Shown: piece by piece, positions 6,747-12,107 of the stretch | Numbering within the stretch: the stretch's first letter is position 1 | Layout of the letters: every line of letters begins with the position of its first letter | The notes under the pieces: generated by a model | Databases searched by the model: none | Told to the model about the DNA's origin: nothing | The model's input: the letters and a program-made list of their open reading frames with translations, nothing else | Translations under genes and position numbers: made by a program | From: Pseudomonadota bacterium | Lineage (GTDB): Bacteria > Pseudomonadota > Gammaproteobacteria > Xanthomonadales > Xanthomonadaceae | Reading direction: 5' to 3' | Assembly (NCBI GenBank): GCA_023439425.1 | Contig: JAEXNZ010000035.1 | Coordinates: 1 to 14,237, forward strand | DNA length: 14,237 nt

Positions 6747-7670
6747 TCAGTCGCGCATCAGGGTGGACTTGCCGAACAGGCTTTCCACCAGGTCCACGGC
6801 CACTTCCGCGGTGATGTTGCGGGTGTCCAGCAGCGGGTTGAGTTCGACGATATCCAGCGAGCCCATCTGCCCGGTGTCGGCGATCATCTCCATCACCAGC
6901 TGGGCCTCGCGGTAGTTCACCCCGCCCATCACCGTGGTACCCACACCCGGGGCGATGCTGGGGTCGAGGAAGTCCACATCGAAGCTCACGTGCAGATGCG
7001 TGTTGGCATCCATGCCGGCCAACGCCGCTTCCACCGTGCGCTTCATGCCCACCTCGTCGATGTAACGCATGTCGTAGACATCGACCTTGTGCTGCTTGAT
7101 CAGCCGCTTCTCATCCGGATCCACCGAGCGGATGCCGATCTGGTGCACCTGCTGCGGCGAGATCGCCGGCGCACTGCCACCCAGATGGGTCAATGCTTCG
7201 GGGCCCAGCCCGCACAGGCAGGCCACAGGCATGCCGTGCACGTTGCCGGACGGAGTAACGTCGCTGGTGTTGAAATCCGAGTGTGCATCCAGCCACAGCA
7301 CGCGCAGGTTGCGGCCCTGCTCGCGGCACCAGCGCGCCACGGCGGTGATCGAGCCGATGCTCAGGCAGTGGTCTCCGCCGAGCATGATCGGCACGCGCCC
7401 GTCCTGCAGTTCGGCATAGGTGGCATCCATCAGCGCGCGGTTCCAGGCCACCACCTCGTCCAGATGCCGATAGCCCTGCTCAGGTGCCGTCCACGGATTG
7501 CGCGGGCCGTCCAGGTTGCCGCAATCACGCACGTTCACGCCGCGCGCTTCCAGCGCCTGGGCCAATCCGGCAATGCGCAACGCCTCTGGCCCCAGCCCCG
7601 CGCCACGATGGCCGGCCCCCACGTCGGTGGGCACGCCAATCAGGGACACCGGGGGAAGACGCTTGCTCAT
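6747..7670 (-). CDS. rocF: Arginase
   Basis: A 307-residue cytoplasmic enzyme of the ureohydrolase family, which splits arginine to ornithine and urea. All six manganese ligands are visible: H101 in GGDH, D128, H130 and D132 in LDAHSDFNT, and D231 and D233 in SFDVDFLDP. The sequences SGNVHGMP (141-148) and DIVELNP (273-279) favour arginase over agmatinase. Length agrees with bacterial arginases. The start MSKRLPPVSLIGVP is chosen because GGAG lies about six bases upstream; an ATG five codons earlier (7685) lacks one. A perfect CRP/Clp-type palindrome lies about 50 bases upstream of the start, so control by a CRP-like regulator is plausible. It is read alone, with small stress genes downstream. 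Confidence 0.95.
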   Translation of the reverse strand: MSKRLPPVSLIGVPTDVGAGHRGAGLGPEALRIAGLAQALEARGVNVRDCGNLDGPRNPWTAPEQGYRHLDEVVAWNRALMDATYAELQDGRVPIMLGGDHCLSIGSITAVARWCREQGRNLRVLWLDAHSDFNTSDVTPSGNVHGMPVACLCGLGPEALTHLGGSAPAISPQQVHQIGIRSVDPDEKRLIKQHKVDVYDMRYIDEVGMKRTVEAALAGMDANTHLHVSFDVDFLDPSIAPGVGTTVMGGVNYREAQLVMEMIADTGQMGSLDIVELNPLLDTRNITAEVAVDLVESLFGKSTLMRD

Positions 7671-7712
7671 GCTGACTCCGAACACGTGAAATGAGTCCCC
7701 TCAGTCTAGTGA

Positions 7713-7728
7713 TGTGATGGTTTTCACA
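7713..7728. promoter_or_regulatory. CRP/Clp-type binding site
   Basis: TGTGA (7713-7717), six bases, then TCACA (7724-7728) is a perfect match to the CRP consensus, shared by Clp, the CRP homologue of xanthomonads. Its centre lies about 50 bases upstream of the arginase ATG. It overlaps the region just upstream of the candidate -10 box TAGACT, which would fit repression. Activation from another promoter position is also possible. Confidence 0.6.
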
Positions 7729-7823
7729 CTCGCGGCGATGCAGCACCGAACCCCTGCGGATGGTGATGAAATAGCCACAACCAACGCGCTGCGCGGAACC
7801 GCGACGCAGCGTGAAAGCCTTGT

Positions 7824-7841
7824 GTGTCAACGGTTTGACAC
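7824..7841. promoter_or_regulatory. GTGTCAA-N4-TTGACAC dyad containing a perfect -35 hexamer
   Basis: GTGTCAA (7824-7830) and TTGACAC (7835-7841) are perfect inverted repeats. The right arm holds TTGACA (7835-7840), a consensus -35 box for rightward transcription, but the hexamers 16-19 bases on (around 7857-7864) match a -10 box poorly. A regulated promoter with an operator over its -35 region is a reasonable reading. Confidence 0.4.
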
Positions 7842-7856
7842 TTGAGTGAGAGGAAG

Positions 7857-7872
7857 TGTGATTTACCTTTCA
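7857..7872. promoter_or_regulatory. Imperfect CRP/Clp-like site upstream of the roadblock cassette
   Basis: TGTGA (7857-7861), six bases, then TTTCA (7868-7872) matches 8 of 10 CRP consensus positions, with AAG before and TT after the core that also fit. It lies about 110 bases upstream of the first roadblock start. It is weaker evidence than the perfect site at 7713. Confidence 0.3.
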
Positions 7873-7930
7873 TTAGCCAAGATGACGTCACCTGCGTGAT
7901 ACATTTCGCACTTCTTCGCAGTGCTGATTG

Positions 7931-7951
7931 ACTAACCCGCAACGGGTTGGT
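7931..7951 (+). other. Leader hairpin before the first roadblock gene
   Basis: ACTAACCCG (7931-7939) and CGGGTTGGT (7943-7951) pair over nine positions, one of them G-T, around a CAA loop. It lies 17 bases before the ribosome site AGGGGG (7969-7974). It could stabilise the mRNA or affect translation; no terminator run follows. Confidence 0.35.
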
Positions 7952-7980
7952 CTGTCGTTCGTCGTTCTAGGGGGCAGTAC

Positions 7981-8433
7981 GTGCAGCGCAGTAACATCCA
8001 TCAGATCGTTCGCAACGCCAGTGGTGAAAGCCAGCCGGCGCGGCAGCTGTATGACGCCGCCGCCATTGAAGATGCATTCCGCCAGGCCCGCGAACGCGAG
8101 TCCGGCCTGACCCTGCTGATGCTGTCGACCGCCGACGGTCGCGCCGTTGCCGAGGATTCGGCGCTGGGCGTGGATGGTCGCCGTCTCGCCGCGATGGCCA
8201 ATTCCTTCCTCACCCTGGGCGAAACCGTTTCGCGCGAGCTGGCACTGAGCGAAGCCGACTACGCCACCATCTGCACCAAGCTGGGCAACGTGGTGCTGAT
8301 CCGCATCAGCGCTGACAAGCCACTGACCCTCACCGCTGTTGCCAGCCACGACGTCAACATGGCGGTGCTGCTGTTCCATGCGCGCGAATGCGCCGGACGC
8401 CTGCACGCCCTGCTGCCGCCACGCGCAGGCTGA
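7981..8433 (+). CDS. Roadblock/LC7-domain protein, first of two
   Basis: A 150-residue soluble protein. Residues about 28-142 fit the roadblock/LC7 fold: SGLTLLMLSTADGRAVAEDS (41-60), the helix RRLAAMANSFLTLGETV (67-83), then the strands CTKLGNVVLIRIS and LTLTAVASHDVNMAVLLFHA (115-134). Roadblock proteins dimerise and regulate small Ras-like GTPases; MglB, for example, is the GAP of MglA. A GTPase gene three genes downstream is the obvious partner. The start is GTG, supported by AGGGGG six bases upstream and by the absence of any in-frame ATG before the domain. The next gene starts 78 bases later. The family call is solid; the GAP role is inference. Confidence 0.85.
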   Translation: MQRSNIHQIVRNASGESQPARQLYDAAAIEDAFRQARERESGLTLLMLSTADGRAVAEDSALGVDGRRLAAMANSFLTLGETVSRELALSEADYATICTKLGNVVLIRISADKPLTLTAVASHDVNMAVLLFHARECAGRLHALLPPRAG

Positions 8434-8461
8434 CCTTTTTCATTTTTGTTGTGTCCTACCG

Positions 8462-8477
8462 GCAGACGTCTGTCTGC
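8462..8477 (+). other. Small hairpin between the two roadblock genes
   Basis: GCAGAC (8462-8467) and GTCTGC (8472-8477) form a 6-bp stem with a GTCT loop. CAGACGTCTG (8463-8472) is an alternative perfect palindrome. It lies in the 78-base gap, without a following T run; a T-rich stretch (about 8435-8451) precedes it. It could be a processing site or a weak internal regulator. Confidence 0.3.
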
Positions 8478-8511
8478 TGCCCCCTGTGTCTGAGCAAAAA
8501 GGATTTGTCGT

Positions 8512-8871
8512 ATGCCGAATCATTCGCTTGAAAAGCTGAACTCCCTCGCCGGTTTCGTTGGCGCGGCCCTCGTTGACGGTGACAGCGGCATGGCCCTGGC
8601 CATGGCGGGCGGCGGCAACATCAACCTGGAACTGGCGGCGGCCGGCAACACCGAAGTGGTGCGCGCCAAGCGTCGCGTGGCAACCTCGCTGGGTCTGTCC
8701 GATTCGATCGAAGACATCCTGATCACCCTGGATACCCAGTACCACCTGATCCGTCCGCTGGAAAGCAATCCGATGCTGTTCCTGTACGTGATCATGGACC
8801 GCAGCAAGGCCAACCTGGCGATGTCGCGCCACGAACTGAAGGCCATGGAAAAGACCCTGGACTTCAGCTGA
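8512..8871 (+). CDS. Roadblock/LC7-like protein, second of two
   Basis: A 119-residue soluble protein with the roadblock layout but little sequence likeness to the first one. Residues 12-24 (LAGFVGAALVDGD) and SGMALAMAG form the first hairpin. Residues 38-60 (NLELAAAGNTEVVRAKRRVA and on) form the long helix. EDILITLDTQYHLIRPL (67-83) and MLFLYVIMDRSKANLAMSRH (88-107) form the later strands and last helix. The NTEVVRAK and HLIRPL patterns are, from memory, usual in the roadblock proteins that sit beside Cvn-type GTPases in proteobacteria. The start has AAGGAT about eight bases upstream. Two unlike roadblock proteins in one operon may form a heterodimer, or one may be a scaffold and the other a GAP. 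Confidence 0.75.
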   Translation: MPNHSLEKLNSLAGFVGAALVDGDSGMALAMAGGGNINLELAAAGNTEVVRAKRRVATSLGLSDSIEDILITLDTQYHLIRPLESNPMLFLYVIMDRSKANLAMSRHELKAMEKTLDFS

Positions 8872-8939
8872 TCGCCTGAGGCCCCACGCGTGTGGCACCC
8901 GCTTGCGGGCGCTGCGCGCGGGCCGCGCGACCTGTCCCG

Positions 8940-9893
8940 ATGAATACCCCCCTTCGTAGTTTCCGCGTGGCCGCCGCCGGTCTGGATGTGCTGCATCAGA
9001 CCCGCTTGAAGCTGGCCTGTTCGATGCTGCTGGCTGAGCGCATGGACGTGCAGCTGGTCCCCTGGAGCGGCGATGCCGACCTGCTGGTGATCGGCCTGGA
9101 CCATGCCGACGCCGCCCGCACGCTCAGCGAAGCGAACGCGTCCAACGTGCCGATGCTGTCGATCGCGCGTCGCTACGCCGACGCCGCTTCCGGCCGCCTG
9201 CCGCACGGTGCCACCGTGCGCGACATCAACGAACAGCTGTCGAGCCTGCTGCTCAATGCGCCGGTCGCGGCTGCGGAGCGCCCCTCGCCCGGCGTGCCCA
9301 AACTGCTACGCCTGGCGCAGATGCCGGCCAGCGCGGATCTTCATCTGCTGCAGCGGGGTGGCATCAGTGCAGCGGTCGATACCAGCACGCGCAGCATCGC
9401 CCTGCCCGCCTCGCTGACGCTGGCCGAGCTGATCGCGCAGCTGGATGACACTACGTGGTCGTCGGAAGTCGTTGACGCGGCCACCTTCCAGCACCAGTAC
9501 ACCTACCGCCTGCCGCAGCGACACTCCTTCGAGGCGCTGTATTTCGCGCTCGCGCGCTACCGTCCGGAGCTGCTGCCGGCACTGGATACGCCACCGACGC
9601 TGAAATTGCGGCACTGGCCCGACCTGCATGCCGACGACGTGCCTGCGGGTTGGCTGCTTGCGATTGCCAGCCTGCATGCCCGCCCGTGGCAGCCGGCTGC
9701 ACTGGCGGCGGCTTGCCATCTGCCGCGTAACACGGTGGAATCGCTCTTCTGTGCTGCTGTTGCCAGTGGCCTCGCTCTGAACCAGGATGCCGCCGTGCCC
9801 AGCCCCACCCGCCGTAAAGACGCCAGCGACTCACGTTTCTTCTCGTGGGTGGCGCGCCGCTTCGGCCTGAACCTGTTCCAAGGGGGTGCGTGA
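8940..9893 (+). CDS. Uncharacterised 317-residue partner protein of the roadblock/GTPase cassette
   Basis: I do not recognise a named family. Three parts are visible. Residues about 7-80 (SFRVAAAGLDVLHQTRLKLA, then DADLLVIGL and SNVPMLSIAR) alternate beta strand and helix like a degenerate receiver domain, but no phosphorylatable Asp signature is clear. Residues about 120-225 (KLLRLAQMPASADLHLLQRG and on) form a mixed middle region. Residues about 235-282, with WQPAALAAACHLPRNTVESL then FCAAVASGLAL, look like a winged-helix or helix-turn-helix module. The tail FFSWVARRFGLNLFQGG (301-317) is an amphipathic helix that could dock on a membrane or a partner. The start at 8940 is chosen by the protein's natural beginning; a GTG at 8892 is possible. 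The stop TGA overlaps the GTPase ATG by one base, so the two are probably translated together and may work as a complex. Confidence 0.7.
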   Translation: MNTPLRSFRVAAAGLDVLHQTRLKLACSMLLAERMDVQLVPWSGDADLLVIGLDHADAARTLSEANASNVPMLSIARRYADAASGRLPHGATVRDINEQLSSLLLNAPVAAAERPSPGVPKLLRLAQMPASADLHLLQRGGISAAVDTSTRSIALPASLTLAELIAQLDDTTWSSEVVDAATFQHQYTYRLPQRHSFEALYFALARYRPELLPALDTPPTLKLRHWPDLHADDVPAGWLLAIASLHARPWQPAALAAACHLPRNTVESLFCAAVASGLALNQDAAVPSPTRRKDASDSRFFSWVARRFGLNLFQGGA

Positions 9894-10432
9894 TGAGCCT
9901 GCCCGCCAACAAGCTGGTGTTCGTCGGCAGCATGGGTGCCGGCAAGACCACGGCAGTGCGTGCGATTTCCGATATCGAGCCGGTCAGCACCGAAATGCCG
10001 CTCAGCGGTGACACGGTCGGCGACAAGGTGGAAACCACCGTCGCGCTGGATTACAGCTCGATTGAACTGGACGACGGCGAACTGCTGCATGTGTACGGCG
10101 TGCCGGGCCAGCGCTACCTGGATTTCATGTGGCCGATGGTGTGTGAAGGCGCACTGGGCGTGATCGTGCTGGTCAGCGCCGGTCATCCGGAAGCAGTGGA
10201 GTCCACGGTGGAGCTGCTGCAGGAATTTTCGCGGATTGCACCGGAGGCGAGTCTGGCGGTGGGGGTTACCCGTTCGGATGAGTATCCGGCGCTGCAGATT
10301 CCCGAATTCCGCAATGCGCTGTTTGACGCCGGGCATCGGTTGCCGGTGATGCGGGTGGACGCGCGTTCGGCGACCCAGGTGACGTTCCTGGTGAAGTCGC
10401 TGTTGTCGTATCGGTACGCTGAGACGAATTAA
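9893..10432 (+). CDS. Ras-like small GTPase, Cvn/MglA-related
   Basis: A 179-residue soluble GTPase. G1/P-loop: GSMGAGKTT at 12-20. The switch I region includes ETTVALDY (47-54). G3 is YGVPGQ (68-73), where the usual Asp of DxxGQ is replaced by Gly, as in conservon GTPases (LFGTPGQ). FMW at 78-80 and EGALGVIVLV at 85-94 also match those proteins. G4 appears as TRSD (126-129) in place of NKxD, and G5 as DARSA (156-160). In Streptomyces the relatives (CvnD) act with roadblock and DUF742 proteins; MglA sets cell polarity in Myxococcus. Start ATG at 9893 has AGGGGG six bases upstream and overlaps the previous stop, TGATG. The gene ends one base before the tRNA-Thr gene on the other strand. GTPase identity is firm; the process it controls is unknown. 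Confidence 0.88.
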   Translation: MSLPANKLVFVGSMGAGKTTAVRAISDIEPVSTEMPLSGDTVGDKVETTVALDYSSIELDDGELLHVYGVPGQRYLDFMWPMVCEGALGVIVLVSAGHPEAVESTVELLQEFSRIAPEASLAVGVTRSDEYPALQIPEFRNALFDAGHRLPVMRVDARSATQVTFLVKSLLSYRYAETN

Positions 10433-10433
10433 G

Positions 10434-10509
10434 TGGTGCCGACACCCGGATTCGAACTGGGGACCTACCGCTTACAAGGCGGTTGCTCTACCAACTGAGC
10501 TATGCCGGC
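10434..10509 (-). tRNA. tRNA-Thr (anticodon UGU)
   Basis: A 76-base tRNA with encoded CCA (plus-strand TGG at 10434-10436). The acceptor stem GCCGGCA pairs with TGTCGGC through one G-U. The D arm is GCTCAGTTGGTAGAGC. The anticodon stem ACCGC/GCGGT encloses CTTGTAA, giving anticodon TGT for threonine codons ACA (and ACG by wobble). The T loop is TTCGAAT. The T stem has an A52-C62 mismatch, which to my memory is also present in E. coli tRNA-Thr(UGU), so it is a conserved trait. It probably shares a transcript with the SPOR gene upstream or uses the candidate -10 TAGAAT at plus-strand 10547-10552. One base separates it from the convergent GTPase gene. Confidence 0.95.
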
Positions 10510-10521
10510 ACAGGCATGATG

Positions 10522-10539
10522 CGCGCCGAATCCGGCGCG
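10522..10539 (-). other. Hairpin between the SPOR gene and tRNA-Thr
   Basis: CGCGCCG (10522-10528) and CGGCGCG (10533-10539) are perfect inverted repeats with a 4-base loop. It lies 13 bases upstream of the tRNA 5' end and 11 bases after the SPOR stop. No T run follows it on the minus strand, so a processing site or mRNA 3'-end hairpin is more likely than a terminator. Confidence 0.45.
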
Positions 10540-10549
10540 GACGGCGATT

Positions 10550-11359
10550 CTAACGCAGGCGGGCGCATTCCAGCGAGCGCTGTTGTGCGGCCCCGCTGCG
10601 CTGGCGGGCTGCATTGGGGCTGGCTGCGTCAGCCAATGTCGCATCTACCCACCATTGGGCGCTGCCGTCGCCGCCGCTGGCGACCAGCCGGGCGTTGAAT
10701 CCGGCGGCGCTGAGCGCGGCCATGCGCCGTTCGGCCCCTTCCCGGTTCCGGTACTGGCCCAGCGCGATGGCGTTGGCGTCTTCGCCCTGGCCGAGGATGT
10801 AGTAGTCGCTAATGCCGGCGGCGGCAATCCGCTTGACCAGGGCCTGGGCCTCTTCGCGGCTGGCCGAGGCCGGCATCATCACCCGGTAGGTGCTGGCCCC
10901 GGCATTGGGCACTTCGCGCAGGCGTGAGCGCTGCAGCAGGTCGCCGGCCTTGATCTGGGCGGCGATGGCGGTGTCACGGCTGGTGAACGGGCCGAGGCTG
11001 AGGCACTGCGCGGGTGCGGGTGTAGGCGCGGCAGGTGCAGGCGTGGGCGCGGCGGCCACGGGCGGTGCCGCCGGGGGCGCAACCGGGGTGGTGGCGGCCG
11101 GTGCGGTGGGGGTCGCCGTCGAAGCAGAGGGTGCAGACGGCGCGGCCGTGGCATCGGTCAGCGGTGCCGTCGAGGCGGCGTTCGTCGCGGCCGCTATCGG
11201 CGCGGCAGCTGCGGCGGGCGGGGTATCCAGGAACTGCAGGCGGGCCACCCCGGCCGGTGCTTGCACCGGGGCGGGCACGGGTTCGCCGCGCAGCATCCAC
11301 CACAGCGCGACACCTACATTGAGAATGGCCAGAACGACGATCAGGGCACGGGTCAGCAT
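10550..11359 (-). CDS. SPOR-domain inner-membrane protein
   Basis: A 269-residue protein. Residues 5-23 form one membrane helix (ALIVVLAILNVGVALWWML) after a short N-terminus, so the rest lies in the periplasm. Residues 25-118 are an Ala/Pro/Thr-rich flexible linker. The C-terminal half has two SPOR-type repeats: CLSLGPFTSRDTA (119-131) with RLREV, and AIALGQYRNREGAERRMAAL (197-216) with FNARLV. SPOR domains bind denuded peptidoglycan at the division septum. The last about 40 residues are a polar tail. Its start lies 10 bases after the coaX stop, and birA-coaX-SPOR is a known gammaproteobacterial gene order, so this is the third gene of one operon. A link to cell division is family inference. 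Confidence 0.88.
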   Translation of the reverse strand: MLTRALIVVLAILNVGVALWWMLRGEPVPAPVQAPAGVARLQFLDTPPAAAAAPIAAATNAASTAPLTDATAAPSAPSASTATPTAPAATTPVAPPAAPPVAAAPTPAPAAPTPAPAQCLSLGPFTSRDTAIAAQIKAGDLLQRSRLREVPNAGASTYRVMMPASASREEAQALVKRIAAAGISDYYILGQGEDANAIALGQYRNREGAERRMAALSAAGFNARLVASGGDGSAQWWVDATLADAASPNAARQRSGAAQQRSLECARLR

Positions 11360-11369
11360 GCGCTCGATC

Positions 11370-12107
11370 CTACAGTGCCGCCGGTGGCTGATGCACGGCC
11401 CAGCGCGCGAGACCGTCCAGCACCAGTGCGGGATGGAACTGCGCGTCGGGCAGCAACGGCATCAGTGCCGGTGCGCCGCCGCCGTGAATCAGCAGCGCGG
11501 GGCGCGTGCCCAGCACGTCGGCCGCGCGTTCGCGGCTGCGTTCAATCAGCGCCACGGCGGCACCGTCGCAGCCGGACGCCAGCGCATCGGCGGTGTCGTT
11601 GGCGAACTCGCTGTACTGCCCACCGCTGGCGGGCAACTGCACCGCACGTGCGTGCAGGGCTTCGCGCATGGTGGTCGGCGAGGCGGCAATGCGTCCGCCG
11701 TGGTGCTGGCCGTGCCCATCCAGCAGGTCGATGGTGAGCGCGGTACCCACGCCCGCCACCACCACCGGGTCGCGGCGGCCGGCAACGGCCAGCAGGGCCA
11801 GGTAACGGTCCACGCCGAACTTCGCAGGGTCGGCATAGGCAATGCGCAGGCCGGCGAATTCGGCCTCGGTGCGGGCCACGCGCACCAGTTTGAAACGCTG
11901 CGCCAGCACCGCCTGCATGCCTGCAGTGAGCGCGGGTGCGGCCACGCTGGCCACGTAGGCGATGTCACCGGTCGGCAGGTTGTCGATCTCCTGCGCGGGC
12001 ATGGCTTCGGCCCCGTGCGGCCACGCCTGCACGTCGCCGGCGCGCACGCCCTGCAGCGGCGCGAATTTGAAACGGGAGTTCCCCAGGTCGAACAACCAAT
12101 CGCTCAT
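11370..12107 (-). CDS. coaX: Type III pantothenate kinase
   Basis: A 245-residue cytoplasmic kinase that phosphorylates pantothenate in the first step of coenzyme A synthesis. The ASKHA-fold motifs are present: DLGNSRFK (7-14) as the phosphate-binding loop with D7, KFGVDRY (96-102) with the catalytic D100, and GVGTALTID (119-127) as the second phosphate loop. The late LIHGGGAP fits the adenosine-binding strand. Type III kinases are insensitive to feedback by CoA. Its ATG overlaps the birA stop by four bases (ATGA), so it is translationally coupled to birA. A longer frame to 12401 lies inside birA and is rejected. The SPOR-domain gene follows 10 bases after the stop. Confidence 0.95.
   Translation of the reverse strand: MSDWLFDLGNSRFKFAPLQGVRAGDVQAWPHGAEAMPAQEIDNLPTGDIAYVASVAAPALTAGMQAVLAQRFKLVRVARTEAEFAGLRIAYADPAKFGVDRYLALLAVAGRRDPVVVAGVGTALTIDLLDGHGQHHGGRIAASPTTMREALHARAVQLPASGGQYSEFANDTADALASGCDGAAVALIERSRERAADVLGTRPALLIHGGGAPALMPLLPDAQFHPALVLDGLARWAVHQPPAAL

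Larger units (their letters stand above)
7671..7980. other. Divergent intergenic region between arginase and the roadblock cassette
   Basis: A 310-base non-coding stretch that must hold the promoters of both arginase (leftward) and the four-gene cassette (rightward). It contains a perfect TGTGA-N6-TCACA site (7713-7728), a GTGTCAA/TTGACAC dyad (7824-7841), a weaker TGTGA-N6-TTTCA site (7857-7872), the 8-base palindrome TGACGTCA (7883-7890) and a small hairpin (7931-7951). A candidate leftward -10 box for arginase is TAGACT (plus-strand 7703-7708). The region is less GC-rich than its neighbours. Confidence 0.7.

Noticed and set aside
6741..7694. Plus-strand open frame of 317 codons opposite arginase
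   Set aside because: It is a His/Arg-rich shadow; the minus strand holds all the arginase metal ligands.
7883..7890. TGACGTCA palindrome as an operator
   Set aside because: An 8-base palindrome alone has weak support, and no second copy or known regulator fits.
10434..10509. tRNA-Thr 3' end as an attachment site for a genomic island
   Set aside because: No integrase, no repeated tRNA 3' fragment and no composition break are seen; the neighbouring cassette has ordinary codon use.
11000..11200. GC-rich repetitive stretch resembling a minisatellite
   Set aside because: It encodes the Ala/Pro/Thr linker of the SPOR protein, which explains the low complexity.
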